Part shown: piece by piece, positions 1 through 8,083 of the stretch
Layout of the letters: each line of letters opens with the position of its first letter
Numbering within the stretch: position 1 is the stretch's first letter
DNA from: Lachnospiraceae bacterium
Lineage (GTDB): Bacteria; Bacillota; Clostridia; Lachnospirales; Lachnospiraceae
Length of the DNA stretch: 64,000 nucleotides
Assembly (NCBI GenBank): GCA_021153185.1
Contig: JAGKTY010000002.1
Span: forward strand, 1 to 64,000
Direction of reading: 5' to 3'
The notes under the pieces: model-generated
The model's database searches: none
The model's input: only the letters and a program-made list of their open reading frames with translations
What the model was told of the DNA's origin: nothing
Program-made: the position numbers and the translations under genes

Positions 1-91
1 TTATGGCAACGAGGAAAATGGCCATAGTGCTTGCACGAATGGTCATTTGACGACTGCTAATCAGAGCGTGATACGCAAAGCGTATCTCGTC
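1..91. repeat. Dispersed hairpin element, copy 1 (fullest copy)
   Basis: This is the fullest of four related intergenic copies; its left end may be cut by the window edge. It carries the shared block GGCAACGAGGAAAAT followed by two hairpins. Hairpin A pairs AAATGGCCATAGTGC (16-30) with GCACGAATGGTCATTT (33-48). Hairpin B has an outer stem GACGA (49-53) with TCGTC (87-91) and an inner stem GATACGC (70-76) with GCGTATC (80-86) around an AAA loop. The element ends about 50 bases before the speA-like gene. Function is unknown; a mobile miniature repeat or a processed RNA are both possible. Confidence 0.75.
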
Positions 92-143
92 TCTTTCACT
101 GTTTTGATATGCCGCAATATGTACTGCTTTTGCGAGGAATACT

Positions 144-1595
144 ATGGATTTTAGCAGACAAAAGAGAGCGCCTGTGTATGAGGCGCTCAAGGCATTTGAA
201 AAAAAGAGAGTCGTTCCGTTTGATGTACCCGGACATAAAAGAGGACGCGGAAATCCGGAGCTTGTGCAACTGCTCGGAGAGCAGTGTGTCAAGTTGGATG
301 TCAATTCGATGAAACCGCTTGACAATCTGTGTCATCCGGTGAGCGTCATCAGAGAAGCGGAGGAGCTAACCGCCGATGCGTTCGGTGCAGAGCATGCGTT
401 TTTGATGGTGGGAGGTACGACGTCGGCTGTGCAGAGTATGATTCTGTCTACCTGTAAGCCGGGGCAGGAAATCATTTTACCGCGTAATGTACATAAAAGT
501 GCCATCAATGCGCTCGTACTTTGTGGGGCGGTTCCGGTTTATGTCGAGCCCAAAACGGAGCCGCGTATCGGTATTGCACTCGGCGTGGAGCCTGAAATGA
601 TGAAAAAGACCATGGAGGCACATCCAAATGCGGCAGCGGTTCTTGTGAACAATCCGACCTATTATGGAATCTGTTCCGATTTGAAGGCACTGACAGAGTT
701 AGCGCATTCCTACGGCATGAAAATGCTTGTCGATGAGGCGCATGGTACGCACCTTTACTTTGGAGAAAATCTGCCGGTGAATGCGATGCAGGCGGGAGCT
801 GATATGTCAGCCATTTCGATGCATAAGTCGGGCGGAAGTCTGACGCAAAGTTCTATCCTGCTAACAAACAGCGGGATGAATGCTGATTATGTCAGACAGA
901 TTATCAATTTGACGCAGACGACGAGCGCAAGCTATCTGCTCATTTCGTCGCTTGATATATCGAGGCGCAACCTGGCACTGCGCGGAAAAGAGTCGTTTGC
1001 AAAGGTCGTGCAGATGGCAGAGTATGCCAGAGCGGAAATCAATCAGATTGGCGGATATTATGCGTATGGCACGGAGCTTGTGAATGGATGCAGTGTATAT
1101 GACTACGATGTGACAAAGCTTTCCATCTACACCCAGGGAATCGGACTGACCGGCATCGAGGTGTATGAACTGCTTCGTGATGAATACGATATTCAGATTG
1201 AGTTTGGAGATATCGGAAATATCCTTGCTTACATCTCAATCGGTGACCGCATCCGTGATATTGAGCGGCTTGTAAATGCACTTGCCGATATCAAACGTCT
1301 GTATGAAAAAGAGCAGCTTCCGATGATTTCCGGAGACTATATACAGCCGGAGGTTATCGTATCGCCGCAGGAGGCATTTTACAGTGAGAAAAAGCTTGTT
1401 CCGATAGAACAGTCGGTTGGTGAGATTTGTGCAGAGTTTATAATGTGTTATCCGCCGGGGATACCGATTCTGGCACCGGGGGAGCGCATTACGGGAGATA
1501 TCGTAGAGTATATTTTGTATGCCAAGGAGAAGGGGTGCTCGCTGCAGGGAACGGAGGACCTTGAGGCGAATGATTTAAATGTGTTAGTAAGGTAG
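144..1595 (+). CDS. speA: Arginine decarboxylase, PLP-dependent (Orn/Lys/Arg decarboxylase family)
   Basis: Pyridoxal-phosphate decarboxylase of fold type I. It most likely converts arginine to agmatine, the first step of the polyamine route encoded downstream. The 483-residue length fits the short Bacillus SpeA type rather than the ~700-residue E. coli inducible enzymes. The PLP lysine is K228 in the motif MHKSGGSLTQSS, and the preceding VDEAHGTH supplies the cofactor-contacting Asp and His. The start at 144 has GAGGA eight to ten bases upstream. Lysine or ornithine as substrate cannot be excluded from sequence alone, but agmatine deiminase and N-carbamoylputrescine amidase genes in the same cluster argue strongly for arginine. 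The next gene starts 24 bases downstream. Confidence 0.9.
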   Translation: MDFSRQKRAPVYEALKAFEKKRVVPFDVPGHKRGRGNPELVQLLGEQCVKLDVNSMKPLDNLCHPVSVIREAEELTADAFGAEHAFLMVGGTTSAVQSMILSTCKPGQEIILPRNVHKSAINALVLCGAVPVYVEPKTEPRIGIALGVEPEMMKKTMEAHPNAAAVLVNNPTYYGICSDLKALTELAHSYGMKMLVDEAHGTHLYFGENLPVNAMQAGADMSAISMHKSGGSLTQSSILLTNSGMNADYVRQIINLTQTTSASYLLISSLDISRRNLALRGKESFAKVVQMAEYARAEINQIGGYYAYGTELVNGCSVYDYDVTKLSIYTQGIGLTGIEVYELLRDEYDIQIEFGDIGNILAYISIGDRIRDIERLVNALADIKRLYEKEQLPMISGDYIQPEVIVSPQEAFYSEKKLVPIEQSVGEICAEFIMCYPPGIPILAPGERITGDIVEYILYAKEKGCSLQGTEDLEANDLNVLVR

Positions 1596-1619
1596 GATAA
1601 GTGAAAAAGGAGAATACTG

Positions 1620-2474
1620 ATGGAGATGTGGTTTTCGCAGGTGCACACGAACAATGTAAAGCTTTCGATTCGTACAGATAGTGAGCTTTATAGCGGTGAG
1701 AGTGATTACCAGCGGTTTGATGTGCTAAAGACGCCGGAGTTTGGAAAGGTGCTTGTGTCAGATGGCGACATTGTCTTTTCCGAGGCGGATGAGTTTGTAT
1801 ATGATGAGATGGTGACACATGTTCCGATGGCTGTTCATCCAAATGTCAAAAAGGTCCTAATTTTTGGCGGTGGCGACGGCGGCGTTGCGACATGCTTTAC
1901 GAAGTATCCGGAGATTGAATCAATCGATTTGGTGGAGCCGGATGAGATGCTTGTAGATGTCTGTAAAAAGCATTTTCCGGAGCAATCGGCAGGACTTTCT
2001 GATCCGCGCGTGCATATCTATTATATGGACGGACTTCATTTTCTTCGAAGTGTACAGGATGAATACGATATCATCGTAAATGATTCAACCGACCCGTTCG
2101 GACATGAGGAAGGACTTTTTACAAAAGAGTTTTACGGAAGCTGTTATAAGGCGCTTAAGGACGACGGCATTATGGTGTATCAGCACGGCAGCCCTTTTTT
2201 TGACGAGGATGAGGCAGCGTGCAGAAGTATGCACCGCAAGGTGTTCCGCAGCTTTCCAATCAGCCGCGTGTATCAGGCACATATCGCAACGTGTCCTGCA
2301 GGCTACTGGCTGTTTGGGTTTGCTTCCAAAAAATATCATCCGCTCAAGGATCTGGATGCAAAGAGATGGGATGATAGAAATATAGAAACATGGTACTATA
2401 CGACAAATCTGCATGTGGGGGCATTTATGCTGCCGAAATATGTAGAGGATTTATTGGTAGAGGAGGAAAATTAG
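1620..2474 (+). CDS. speE: Spermidine synthase family aminopropyltransferase
   Basis: Class I methyltransferase-fold aminopropyltransferase of 284 residues, normal for SpeE. The nucleotide-binding glycine loop is FGGGDGGVA near residue 80, and the catalytic-site motif NDSTDPFG with the following LFTKEFY is near residue 155. Canonical enzymes transfer an aminopropyl group from decarboxylated S-adenosylmethionine to putrescine. AAAGGAG precedes the ATG. The stop codon abuts the ATG of the next gene, so the two are cotranscribed. Odd point: the same cluster also encodes the carboxyspermidine route to spermidine, and no S-adenosylmethionine decarboxylase (speD) lies in the window. The enzyme may rely on a distant speD or act on a different amine acceptor such as agmatine. 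Confidence 0.88.
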   Translation: MEMWFSQVHTNNVKLSIRTDSELYSGESDYQRFDVLKTPEFGKVLVSDGDIVFSEADEFVYDEMVTHVPMAVHPNVKKVLIFGGGDGGVATCFTKYPEIESIDLVEPDEMLVDVCKKHFPEQSAGLSDPRVHIYYMDGLHFLRSVQDEYDIIVNDSTDPFGHEEGLFTKEFYGSCYKALKDDGIMVYQHGSPFFDEDEAACRSMHRKVFRSFPISRVYQAHIATCPAGYWLFGFASKKYHPLKDLDAKRWDDRNIETWYYTTNLHVGAFMLPKYVEDLLVEEEN

Positions 2475-3734
2475 ATGGCGAGAGTATTGATTATTGGTTG
2501 TGGTGGTGTCGCAGGTGTTGCAATTCACAAATGCTGTCAGAATAGTGACGTATTTTCGGAGATTATGATTGCAAGCCGTACCAAATCTAAATGTGATGCA
2601 CTGAAAGAAAAATTACAGGACAAAACTGCGACTAAAATTGAGACAGCGCAGGTAGATGCTGACCATGTGGACGAGCTCATCAAGTTAATTGAGGCTTACA
2701 AACCGGACGCTGTTTTGAATCTGGCACTTCCGTATCAGGATTTGACGATTATGGATGCCTGCGTGGCATGTAAGGTGCCTTATATTGACACGGCCAATTA
2801 TGAGCCGGAGGACACAGATGATCCGGCGTGGAGAGCGGTGTATGACAAGCGATGCAAGGAGCTTGGCTTTAGTGCCTATTTTGACTACTCATGGCAGTGG
2901 GCGTATATGGATAAGTTTAAGGAGGCGGGAATCACCGGTATTTTGGGAACCGGTTTTGACCCGGGCGTGACATCCGTGTTTGCCGCATACGCACAAAAAC
3001 ACTACTTTGATGAAATCCATACAATCGATATTCTCGATTGTAACGGCGGTGACCATGGTTATCCGTTTGCAACCAACTTTAATCCGGAAATCAACCTTCG
3101 TGAGGTTTCCGCTCCGGGTTCCTATTGGGAAAATGGAAAGTGGGTGGAGATTCCGCCAATGTCAATCAAACGCGAGTACGATTTTGATCAGGTGGGACAA
3201 AAGGATATGTACCTTCTGCATCATGAGGAGATTGAGTCACTTGCCAAAAATATCAAAGGGGTGAAGCGTATCCGTTTCTTTATGACGTTTGGGAGAAGCT
3301 ACCTGACACATATGAACTGTCTTGAAAATGTCGGTATGCTTTCAACGACACCGATTGAGTTTAACGGTCAGAAGATTGTGCCGATTCAGTTTTTGAAAGC
3401 ACTCCTTCCGGATCCGGCATCACTTGGACCACGCACGGTCGGAAAGACAAATATCGGATGCATTTTTACAGGTATCAAGGATGGAAAAGAGCGCAGCATC
3501 TATATCTACAATGTATGCGATCATCAGGAATGCTACAAAGAAGTTGAGTCGCAGGCAATCTCCTATACGACAGGCGTGCCGGCGATGATCGGAACGATGA
3601 TGGTCGTTAAAGGACTATGGAACAAGGCAGGCGTCTACACTGTCGATGAGTTTGATCCGGACCCATATATGGAAGCGTTGAATAAGTGGGGACTTCCGTG
3701 GAAGGTCGTTGAAAATCCGGTGCTCGTTGACTAA
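2475..3734 (+). CDS. Carboxyspermidine/carboxynorspermidine dehydrogenase (saccharopine dehydrogenase family)
   Basis: NAD(P)-dependent reductive-condensation enzyme of 419 residues. It opens with the Rossmann motif VLIIGCGGVAGVAIHKC (residues 4-20) and continues as a saccharopine dehydrogenase-like protein. In the family it joins putrescine (or diaminopropane) to aspartate beta-semialdehyde to make carboxyspermidine (or carboxynorspermidine). The assignment over a lysine-pathway saccharopine dehydrogenase rests on the context: the matching decarboxylase follows and putrescine-forming genes surround it. The start abuts the speE stop, with GGAGGAAAAT as ribosome site inside the speE end. Family knowledge names this route as common in human gut bacteria. 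Confidence 0.88.
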   Translation: MARVLIIGCGGVAGVAIHKCCQNSDVFSEIMIASRTKSKCDALKEKLQDKTATKIETAQVDADHVDELIKLIEAYKPDAVLNLALPYQDLTIMDACVACKVPYIDTANYEPEDTDDPAWRAVYDKRCKELGFSAYFDYSWQWAYMDKFKEAGITGILGTGFDPGVTSVFAAYAQKHYFDEIHTIDILDCNGGDHGYPFATNFNPEINLREVSAPGSYWENGKWVEIPPMSIKREYDFDQVGQKDMYLLHHEEIESLAKNIKGVKRIRFFMTFGRSYLTHMNCLENVGMLSTTPIEFNGQKIVPIQFLKALLPDPASLGPRTVGKTNIGCIFTGIKDGKERSIYIYNVCDHQECYKEVESQAISYTTGVPAMIGTMMVVKGLWNKAGVYTVDEFDPDPYMEALNKWGLPWKVVENPVLVD

Positions 3735-3740
3735 GATAAG

Positions 3741-3810
3741 GATGGACGAGGATCCATCACAAATGTTGCAGGGTGGCTTACCAGGAAAATGATGCATTAG
3801 AGTTACCCTG
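3741..3810 (+). other. Short inverted repeats between the two carboxyspermidine genes
   Basis: The 96-base gap holds a perfect 6-base-pair hairpin, GATGGA (3741-3746) with TCCATC (3753-3758), and a wider pair, CAGGGT (3769-3774) with ACCCTG (3805-3810). There is no T-run, so this is not a classical terminator. It could tune expression or mRNA stability between the two genes, or be chance. Confidence 0.3.
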
Positions 3811-3830
3811 GGTATCAGGTGAATAGACAG

Positions 3831-4973
3831 ATGAGATTACATGAAGTGCCTACGCCATGCTATGTCATCGACGAGGCAAAATTAGAGGACAACTTAAAAC
3901 TGTTAAACCGTGTTGAAAAGTTAACGGGGGCTAAAATTTTGCTCGCGCAGAAATGCTTTTCGGGGTTTTGCGAATATCCGCTGATTGCAAAGTATATAAG
4001 CGGTACGACGGCGAGCGGTCTCTATGAGGCGAAGCTTGGATATGAGGAAATGGGAAAAGAAAACCATGTGTTTTCACCGGCATACCGCGCGCAGGATATG
4101 GAAGAGATTGCAGGCATCTGTGACCACATTGTCTTTAATTCCGGGCGGCAGCTTGAGACGTATCTGCCTGTGGTAAAAAGAGTTGCAGAGAAGACCGGGC
4201 GAAAAGTTAGCGTGGGGTTACGCATTAATCCGGAATGCTCCACGCAGGAGCATGGCATCTATGACCCGTGTGCGCCCGGCTCGAGAATGGGCGTGCGGGC
4301 ATGTGATTTTGATGATACTCTGGCCGGGATGATTGATGGCATTCATTTCCATACATTATGCGAGCAGAATGCAGATGACCTTGAGACGACACTTTTGGCG
4401 GTTGAGGAGAAGTTTGGGCGCTATTTGCATCAGATGAAATGGCTCAATATGGGTGGCGGGCATCATATCACGAGGGCAGATTATGATGTGGAGCGTCTTG
4501 TGAGACTGATCCGGCATATGAAGGAAACGTATGATGTTGAGATATATTTGGAGCCGGGAGAGGCGGTTGCACTTGATGCCGGCTACAATGTGACGACGGT
4601 TCTGGATATTGTTGAAAATGATGGAACGACACTCATTTTGGATACGTCTGCGGCATGTCATATGCCGGATGTATTGGAAATGCCTTACAGACCGCCGCTT
4701 AAGGACAGCGGTCAGGCCGGTGAAAAGAAGTATACGTATCGCTTATCATGCAACACATGTCTTGCCGGAGATGTCATAGGGGATTATTCGTTTGACCATG
4801 AGATACGAATCGGCGACAGGCTTTATTTTGAGGATATGGCAATTTATTCCATGGTAAAGAACAATACGTTTAACGGGATTCCGCTTCCGGCGATTGCCGT
4901 GATGGATCAAAACGGTGACTGCCGCATCGTTAAACAGTTTGGTTACGAAGATTTCAAGAACAGGCTATCGTAA
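3831..4973 (+). CDS. nspC: Carboxyspermidine/carboxynorspermidine decarboxylase
   Basis: Fold-type III PLP decarboxylase (alanine-racemase/ODC-like barrel) that removes the carboxyl group from carboxyspermidine to give spermidine. Visible landmarks are the PLP lysine K41 in LLAQKCFSGF, the glycine-rich phosphate loop LNMGGGHHIT, the segment EPGEAV, and the CNTCLAGDV motif carrying the active-site cysteine. I chose the ATG at 3831 (380 residues), preceded by AGGTG at nine bases. An in-frame GTG at 3819 has no good ribosome site. It completes the aspartate-semialdehyde route begun by the upstream dehydrogenase. Confidence 0.88.
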   Translation: MRLHEVPTPCYVIDEAKLEDNLKLLNRVEKLTGAKILLAQKCFSGFCEYPLIAKYISGTTASGLYEAKLGYEEMGKENHVFSPAYRAQDMEEIAGICDHIVFNSGRQLETYLPVVKRVAEKTGRKVSVGLRINPECSTQEHGIYDPCAPGSRMGVRACDFDDTLAGMIDGIHFHTLCEQNADDLETTLLAVEEKFGRYLHQMKWLNMGGGHHITRADYDVERLVRLIRHMKETYDVEIYLEPGEAVALDAGYNVTTVLDIVENDGTTLILDTSAACHMPDVLEMPYRPPLKDSGQAGEKKYTYRLSCNTCLAGDVIGDYSFDHEIRIGDRLYFEDMAIYSMVKNNTFNGIPLPAIAVMDQNGDCRIVKQFGYEDFKNRLS

Positions 4974-5054
4974 GAGCAGCGCAATAACACGTTTACAACG
5001 CAGCACGAAAATAATAGAACAGAAAATTGTAACATATGATTTGGTTGACATAAT

Positions 5055-6155
5055 ATGAAAAAAAGACAGAGCATGCCGACTGCGGACGGGTTTCGCATGC
5101 CGGCAGAATATGAAAAACAACATGGCTGTCTCATGATTTGGCCACAGCGTCCGGGGTCATGGGGAATCGACAGAAGCAGCGCTGAGGAGGCGTTTACACA
5201 AATCATCCGTGCCATTGCTTCCTGCGAGATGGTATATTTGTTTGTGGGATGTGAAGCATATACACGGGTTTCGGACCTTTTTGCCGACAATTCAAATGTC
5301 AAAGCGATCAAGGTGCAGACGGACGATTCCTGGGCGAGAGATACCGGGGCGACGTTTGTTACGAATGGAATAGAGCGCTGTGGCATTGACTGGGAATTTA
5401 ATGCCTGGGGCGGAACCTATGATGGCCTCTATACGGATTACGCGCATGATCGGCTGGTTGCTTCGAAAATCTGTGAAGTATTAGGAGATGCCGTATATGA
5501 TGCAGGCGGATTTGTGTTAGAAGGTGGTTCCATTCATGTGGACGGCGAAGGAACACTGATTACAACAGAGGAATGTCTCTTAAGCCCAGGACGCAATCCG
5601 ACGATGTCAAAACGAGAGATTGAGGAAAAGCTAAAAAGTTATTTCGGGGTAACCAAAGTGATCTGGCTTCCCTATGGCATTTATCAGGATGAAACAAATG
5701 GGCATGTCGATAATTTCTGCTGCTTTTTTGGGGCGGGAAAGGTACTTCTTGCCTGGTGTGAGGATGAAACGGATCCGCAGTATGAAAGAAGCGCACTGGC
5801 GTACGAAATCCTTTCAAAGGAAACGGATGCCAAGGGAAGAGCATTTGAAATTGTGAAGCTCCCTATCCCTTCAAAACCAATTTGCATTGAAGAACGTGAT
5901 CTTGCCAACTTCGTATTTGAAGAGGGTGAAGATACGCGTGATGCGGGGGAGCGGCTTGCCGCAAGCTACATCAATTTTTACATTGCAAATGACTGTGTTC
6001 TCGTGCCGCAGTTTGGAGATCAAAATGATCAGACTGCCATCGAAATCCTAACGGCATGTTTTCCGGGGCGGAGAATTGTGGGCATTTGGGCACTGGACAT
6101 TTTAAAGGGTGGCGGAAACATTCATTGTATTACACAGCAGATTCCGGAAGTGTAG
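5055..6155 (+). CDS. aguA: Agmatine deiminase (agmatine iminohydrolase)
   Basis: Guanidino-group-modifying enzyme (pentein fold) that hydrolyses agmatine to N-carbamoylputrescine and ammonia. The 366-residue length is typical. The catalytic cysteine is C358 in the C-terminal motif GGGNIHCITQQ, and the N-terminal substrate-binding run DDSWARDTG and the GHVDNF histidine motif are present. The 81-base gap upstream contains no convincing ribosome site before the ATG at 5055; the next ATG, ten codons later, is no better placed. The gene supplies the middle step between the arginine decarboxylase and the amidase that follows. Confidence 0.93.
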   Translation: MKKRQSMPTADGFRMPAEYEKQHGCLMIWPQRPGSWGIDRSSAEEAFTQIIRAIASCEMVYLFVGCEAYTRVSDLFADNSNVKAIKVQTDDSWARDTGATFVTNGIERCGIDWEFNAWGGTYDGLYTDYAHDRLVASKICEVLGDAVYDAGGFVLEGGSIHVDGEGTLITTEECLLSPGRNPTMSKREIEEKLKSYFGVTKVIWLPYGIYQDETNGHVDNFCCFFGAGKVLLAWCEDETDPQYERSALAYEILSKETDAKGRAFEIVKLPIPSKPICIEERDLANFVFEEGEDTRDAGERLAASYINFYIANDCVLVPQFGDQNDQTAIEILTACFPGRRIVGIWALDILKGGGNIHCITQQIPEV

Positions 6156-6166
6156 TTTTGAAGTAT

Positions 6167-6311
6167 TATGTGCTTCTTACATAGCATATCAGCTTGCAAA
6201 CGCGCTTTCGCTCCGACTTCAGCGTAGCGGTACTAAATTCGCGATAAATCGCTCATTAAGTGCAGACGCTTCGTAGGGTTTGCCATCTGATATGTATGAA
6301 GGGCGCACATA
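6167..6311. repeat. Long inverted-repeat element (MITE-like) between aguA and aguB
   Basis: Two imperfect arms of about 36 bases face each other. The left arm (6167-6203) runs from TATGTGC through CATATCAG to GCAAAC; the right arm (6276-6311) runs from GTTTGC through CTGATATG to GCACATA. They enclose about 72 bases. No coding potential is seen inside. The layout matches a miniature inverted-repeat element, but no clear target-site duplication is visible, so a structured leader RNA is an alternative. The right arm recurs alone at 6365-6395 as part of a tandem duplication. Confidence 0.65.
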
Positions 6312-6448
6312 GATTGCTCAAAAGATGTTAGTGGTGTAGGAGAAAAGAAGGATAGAGTGGAGGGTGCCATCTGATATGTATGCAGGTCGCATATAGAGTG
6401 TTCAAAAGATGAGAGTAGTGTAGGAGAAGATATGAGTAAAGTGAAGGT
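6281..6448 (+). repeat. 84-base tandem direct duplication reaching into the start of aguB
   Basis: Unit 1 (6281-6364) and unit 2 (6365-6448) align without gaps. The first 60 positions differ at only eight sites; the last 24 match at 16. Both units begin TGCCATCTGATATGTATG and both carry GTAGGAGAA, the aguB ribosome site. In unit 2 the last 17 bases are the first codons of aguB; in unit 1 the equivalent bases are a decayed copy without the ATG. So an ancestral segment comprising the right arm of the inverted repeat, the leader, the ribosome site and the gene start was duplicated, and the upstream copy has degenerated. Confidence 0.85.
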
Positions 6449-7307
6449 TGCTGCGATTCAGATGCAGTGCAAAACAAGTGTGGAAGAAAATATCGCAAAG
6501 GCGGATGAACTGGTGAGAAAGGCTGCAGCGGATGGTTGTCAGGTGATTTTGCTGCCGGAGCTGTTTGAGCGTCCCTATTTTTGTCAGGAGCGCAGATATG
6601 AATATTATTCATATGCAAAGCCTGTGATGGAAAATGATGCAGTTATGCATTTTTCAAAGGTTGCAAAGGAGCTTTCGGTTGTGCTTCCCATCAGCTTTTA
6701 TGAGCGTGATTGCAATCGTTTTTTTAATTCGATTGCAATGATTGATGCAGACGGTTCGGTTCTTGGCGTGTACCGCAAAACGCACATACCGGACGATCAT
6801 TTTTATCAGGAAAAATTCTATTTTACGCCGGGCGACACGGGCTTTCGTGTATGGGACACAGCATACGGAACAATTGGTGTCGGTATTTGTTGGGATCAGT
6901 GGTTTCCTGAGAGCGCAAGATGTATGGCGGTGATGGGTGCGCAGATGCTTCTTTATCCGACGGCAATCGGAAGTGAACCGATTCTTTCTGTCGATTCCAT
7001 GCCGCATTGGAGACGTGCGATGCAAGGGCACAGTGCAGCCAATCTGATGCCGGTTGTTGCAGCAAACCGGATCGGACTTGAACAGGTTGTGCCATGTATG
7101 GAAAATGGAAACCAGAAGTCGGAGCTTCTATTTTATGGTAGCTCCTTTATGACAGATGCAACAGGCGAAATAATTGAGAGTGCGTCACGCAATCAGGAGG
7201 AGATATTGACTGCTGAGTATGATTTGGATGCGCAGGAAAAAGACAGATTCTCCTGGGGAATTTTCCGGGACAGAAGGCCGGAAGCGTACAGTATGCTATT
7301 ATCGTAA
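6432..7307 (+). CDS. aguB: N-carbamoylputrescine amidase
   Basis: Nitrilase-superfamily amidase of 291 residues that hydrolyses N-carbamoylputrescine to putrescine, CO2 and ammonia. The catalytic triad is visible as E43 (LLPELFERPYF), K116 (YRKTHIPD) and C153 (GICWDQWFPE). It forms the last step of the agmatine route to putrescine and feeds the carboxyspermidine dehydrogenase encoded upstream. The ATG follows AGGAGAAGAT. Its leader is unusual: an inverted-repeat element and an 84-base tandem duplication separate it from aguA, so it may be translated, and perhaps transcribed, at a different level from the rest of the cluster. It ends four bases from the convergent gene at 7312. Confidence 0.93.
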   Translation: MSKVKVAAIQMQCKTSVEENIAKADELVRKAAADGCQVILLPELFERPYFCQERRYEYYSYAKPVMENDAVMHFSKVAKELSVVLPISFYERDCNRFFNSIAMIDADGSVLGVYRKTHIPDDHFYQEKFYFTPGDTGFRVWDTAYGTIGVGICWDQWFPESARCMAVMGAQMLLYPTAIGSEPILSVDSMPHWRRAMQGHSAANLMPVVAANRIGLEQVVPCMENGNQKSELLFYGSSFMTDATGEIIESASRNQEEILTAEYDLDAQEKDRFSWGIFRDRRPEAYSMLLS

Positions 7308-7311
7308 TTTG

Positions 7312-8001
7312 CTAAATGCCTTTTTCCCACAGTGAGACACGCGCAGCAAATTCTGCATAGAAGTCCTTTCCGTAAGGCTTTTGATAAAAAACAGCCAGAA
7401 AACGGCTCATAATGGATGTAACAGTCTGCATCGTCATTTGTCCGGAGCTTGCTCCTTCGCAAATGGCTGATTGCAGACTTTTTTTGATGGCATGCCATTT
7501 TAGGAGAAAGGCTTCGTACGCGTCCATATCCGGAATGGCAATCCAGTCCTCTATTTTGACAGGTGTTTTGAGATTTGACGGACAGCCGAGCGCGTCGTCT
7601 AACACAAAGTATGACAAGGTATCTTCGTGGTACGTTCTGCCAAGTGGGTACAATCTGCATAGTCCTGTACGGATTTTGTGAATGCTACAGCGTCCGTTTT
7701 TGTTTAAAAAGGCACAAGTGCCTACAGCATCTGCAGGTGCAGCTTCGTCAACAACCATTTTGATGCAAGGCAAAATGAGACCGTTTTGGCTTGCAAGGGT
7801 AAGCGGACCGTCCTCGGAAGTCAGAATTTCGTAAGTTGCAGGCATACCGCCTGCAAGCTTCAGGTTCGAAGTCAGCATATACATATCGTATGGGTCAAGT
7901 ACGATGGATTCGCCCATATCGGTGCAGCATTTGCTGCAGCCGTTGCAGTCATCACATCCAATTGGGGCAAAATCTGTATGGTTGTAAATGGTATGATTCA
8001 T
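7312..8001 (-). CDS. YkgJ-type cysteine-cluster protein
   Basis: A 229-residue protein with the CxxCxxCxxCC signature near its N-terminus (C16, C19, C22, C25, C26 in CDDCNGCSKCC), plus later cysteines in CAFLNKNGRCSIH and RLYPLG. These features define the zinc/iron-chelating CxxCxxCC (UPF0153/YkgJ) family, whose biochemical role is not firmly established. No signal peptide or membrane segment is seen, so it is probably cytoplasmic. AAAGGA lies about ten bases before the ATG. It lies downstream of the AraC-type gene on the same strand, 82 bases away, and converges on aguB. Confidence 0.8.
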   Translation of the reverse strand: MNHTIYNHTDFAPIGCDDCNGCSKCCTDMGESIVLDPYDMYMLTSNLKLAGGMPATYEILTSEDGPLTLASQNGLILPCIKMVVDEAAPADAVGTCAFLNKNGRCSIHKIRTGLCRLYPLGRTYHEDTLSYFVLDDALGCPSNLKTPVKIEDWIAIPDMDAYEAFLLKWHAIKKSLQSAICEGASSGQMTMQTVTSIMSRFLAVFYQKPYGKDFYAEFAARVSLWEKGI

Positions 8002-8083
8002 AGATGGTAAGTCCTTTCACGTTGCATTTTGATAAAATGGTATTGGCTAAAAGAAGTTCGTTATAAAAATGTATTTCTTTGTA

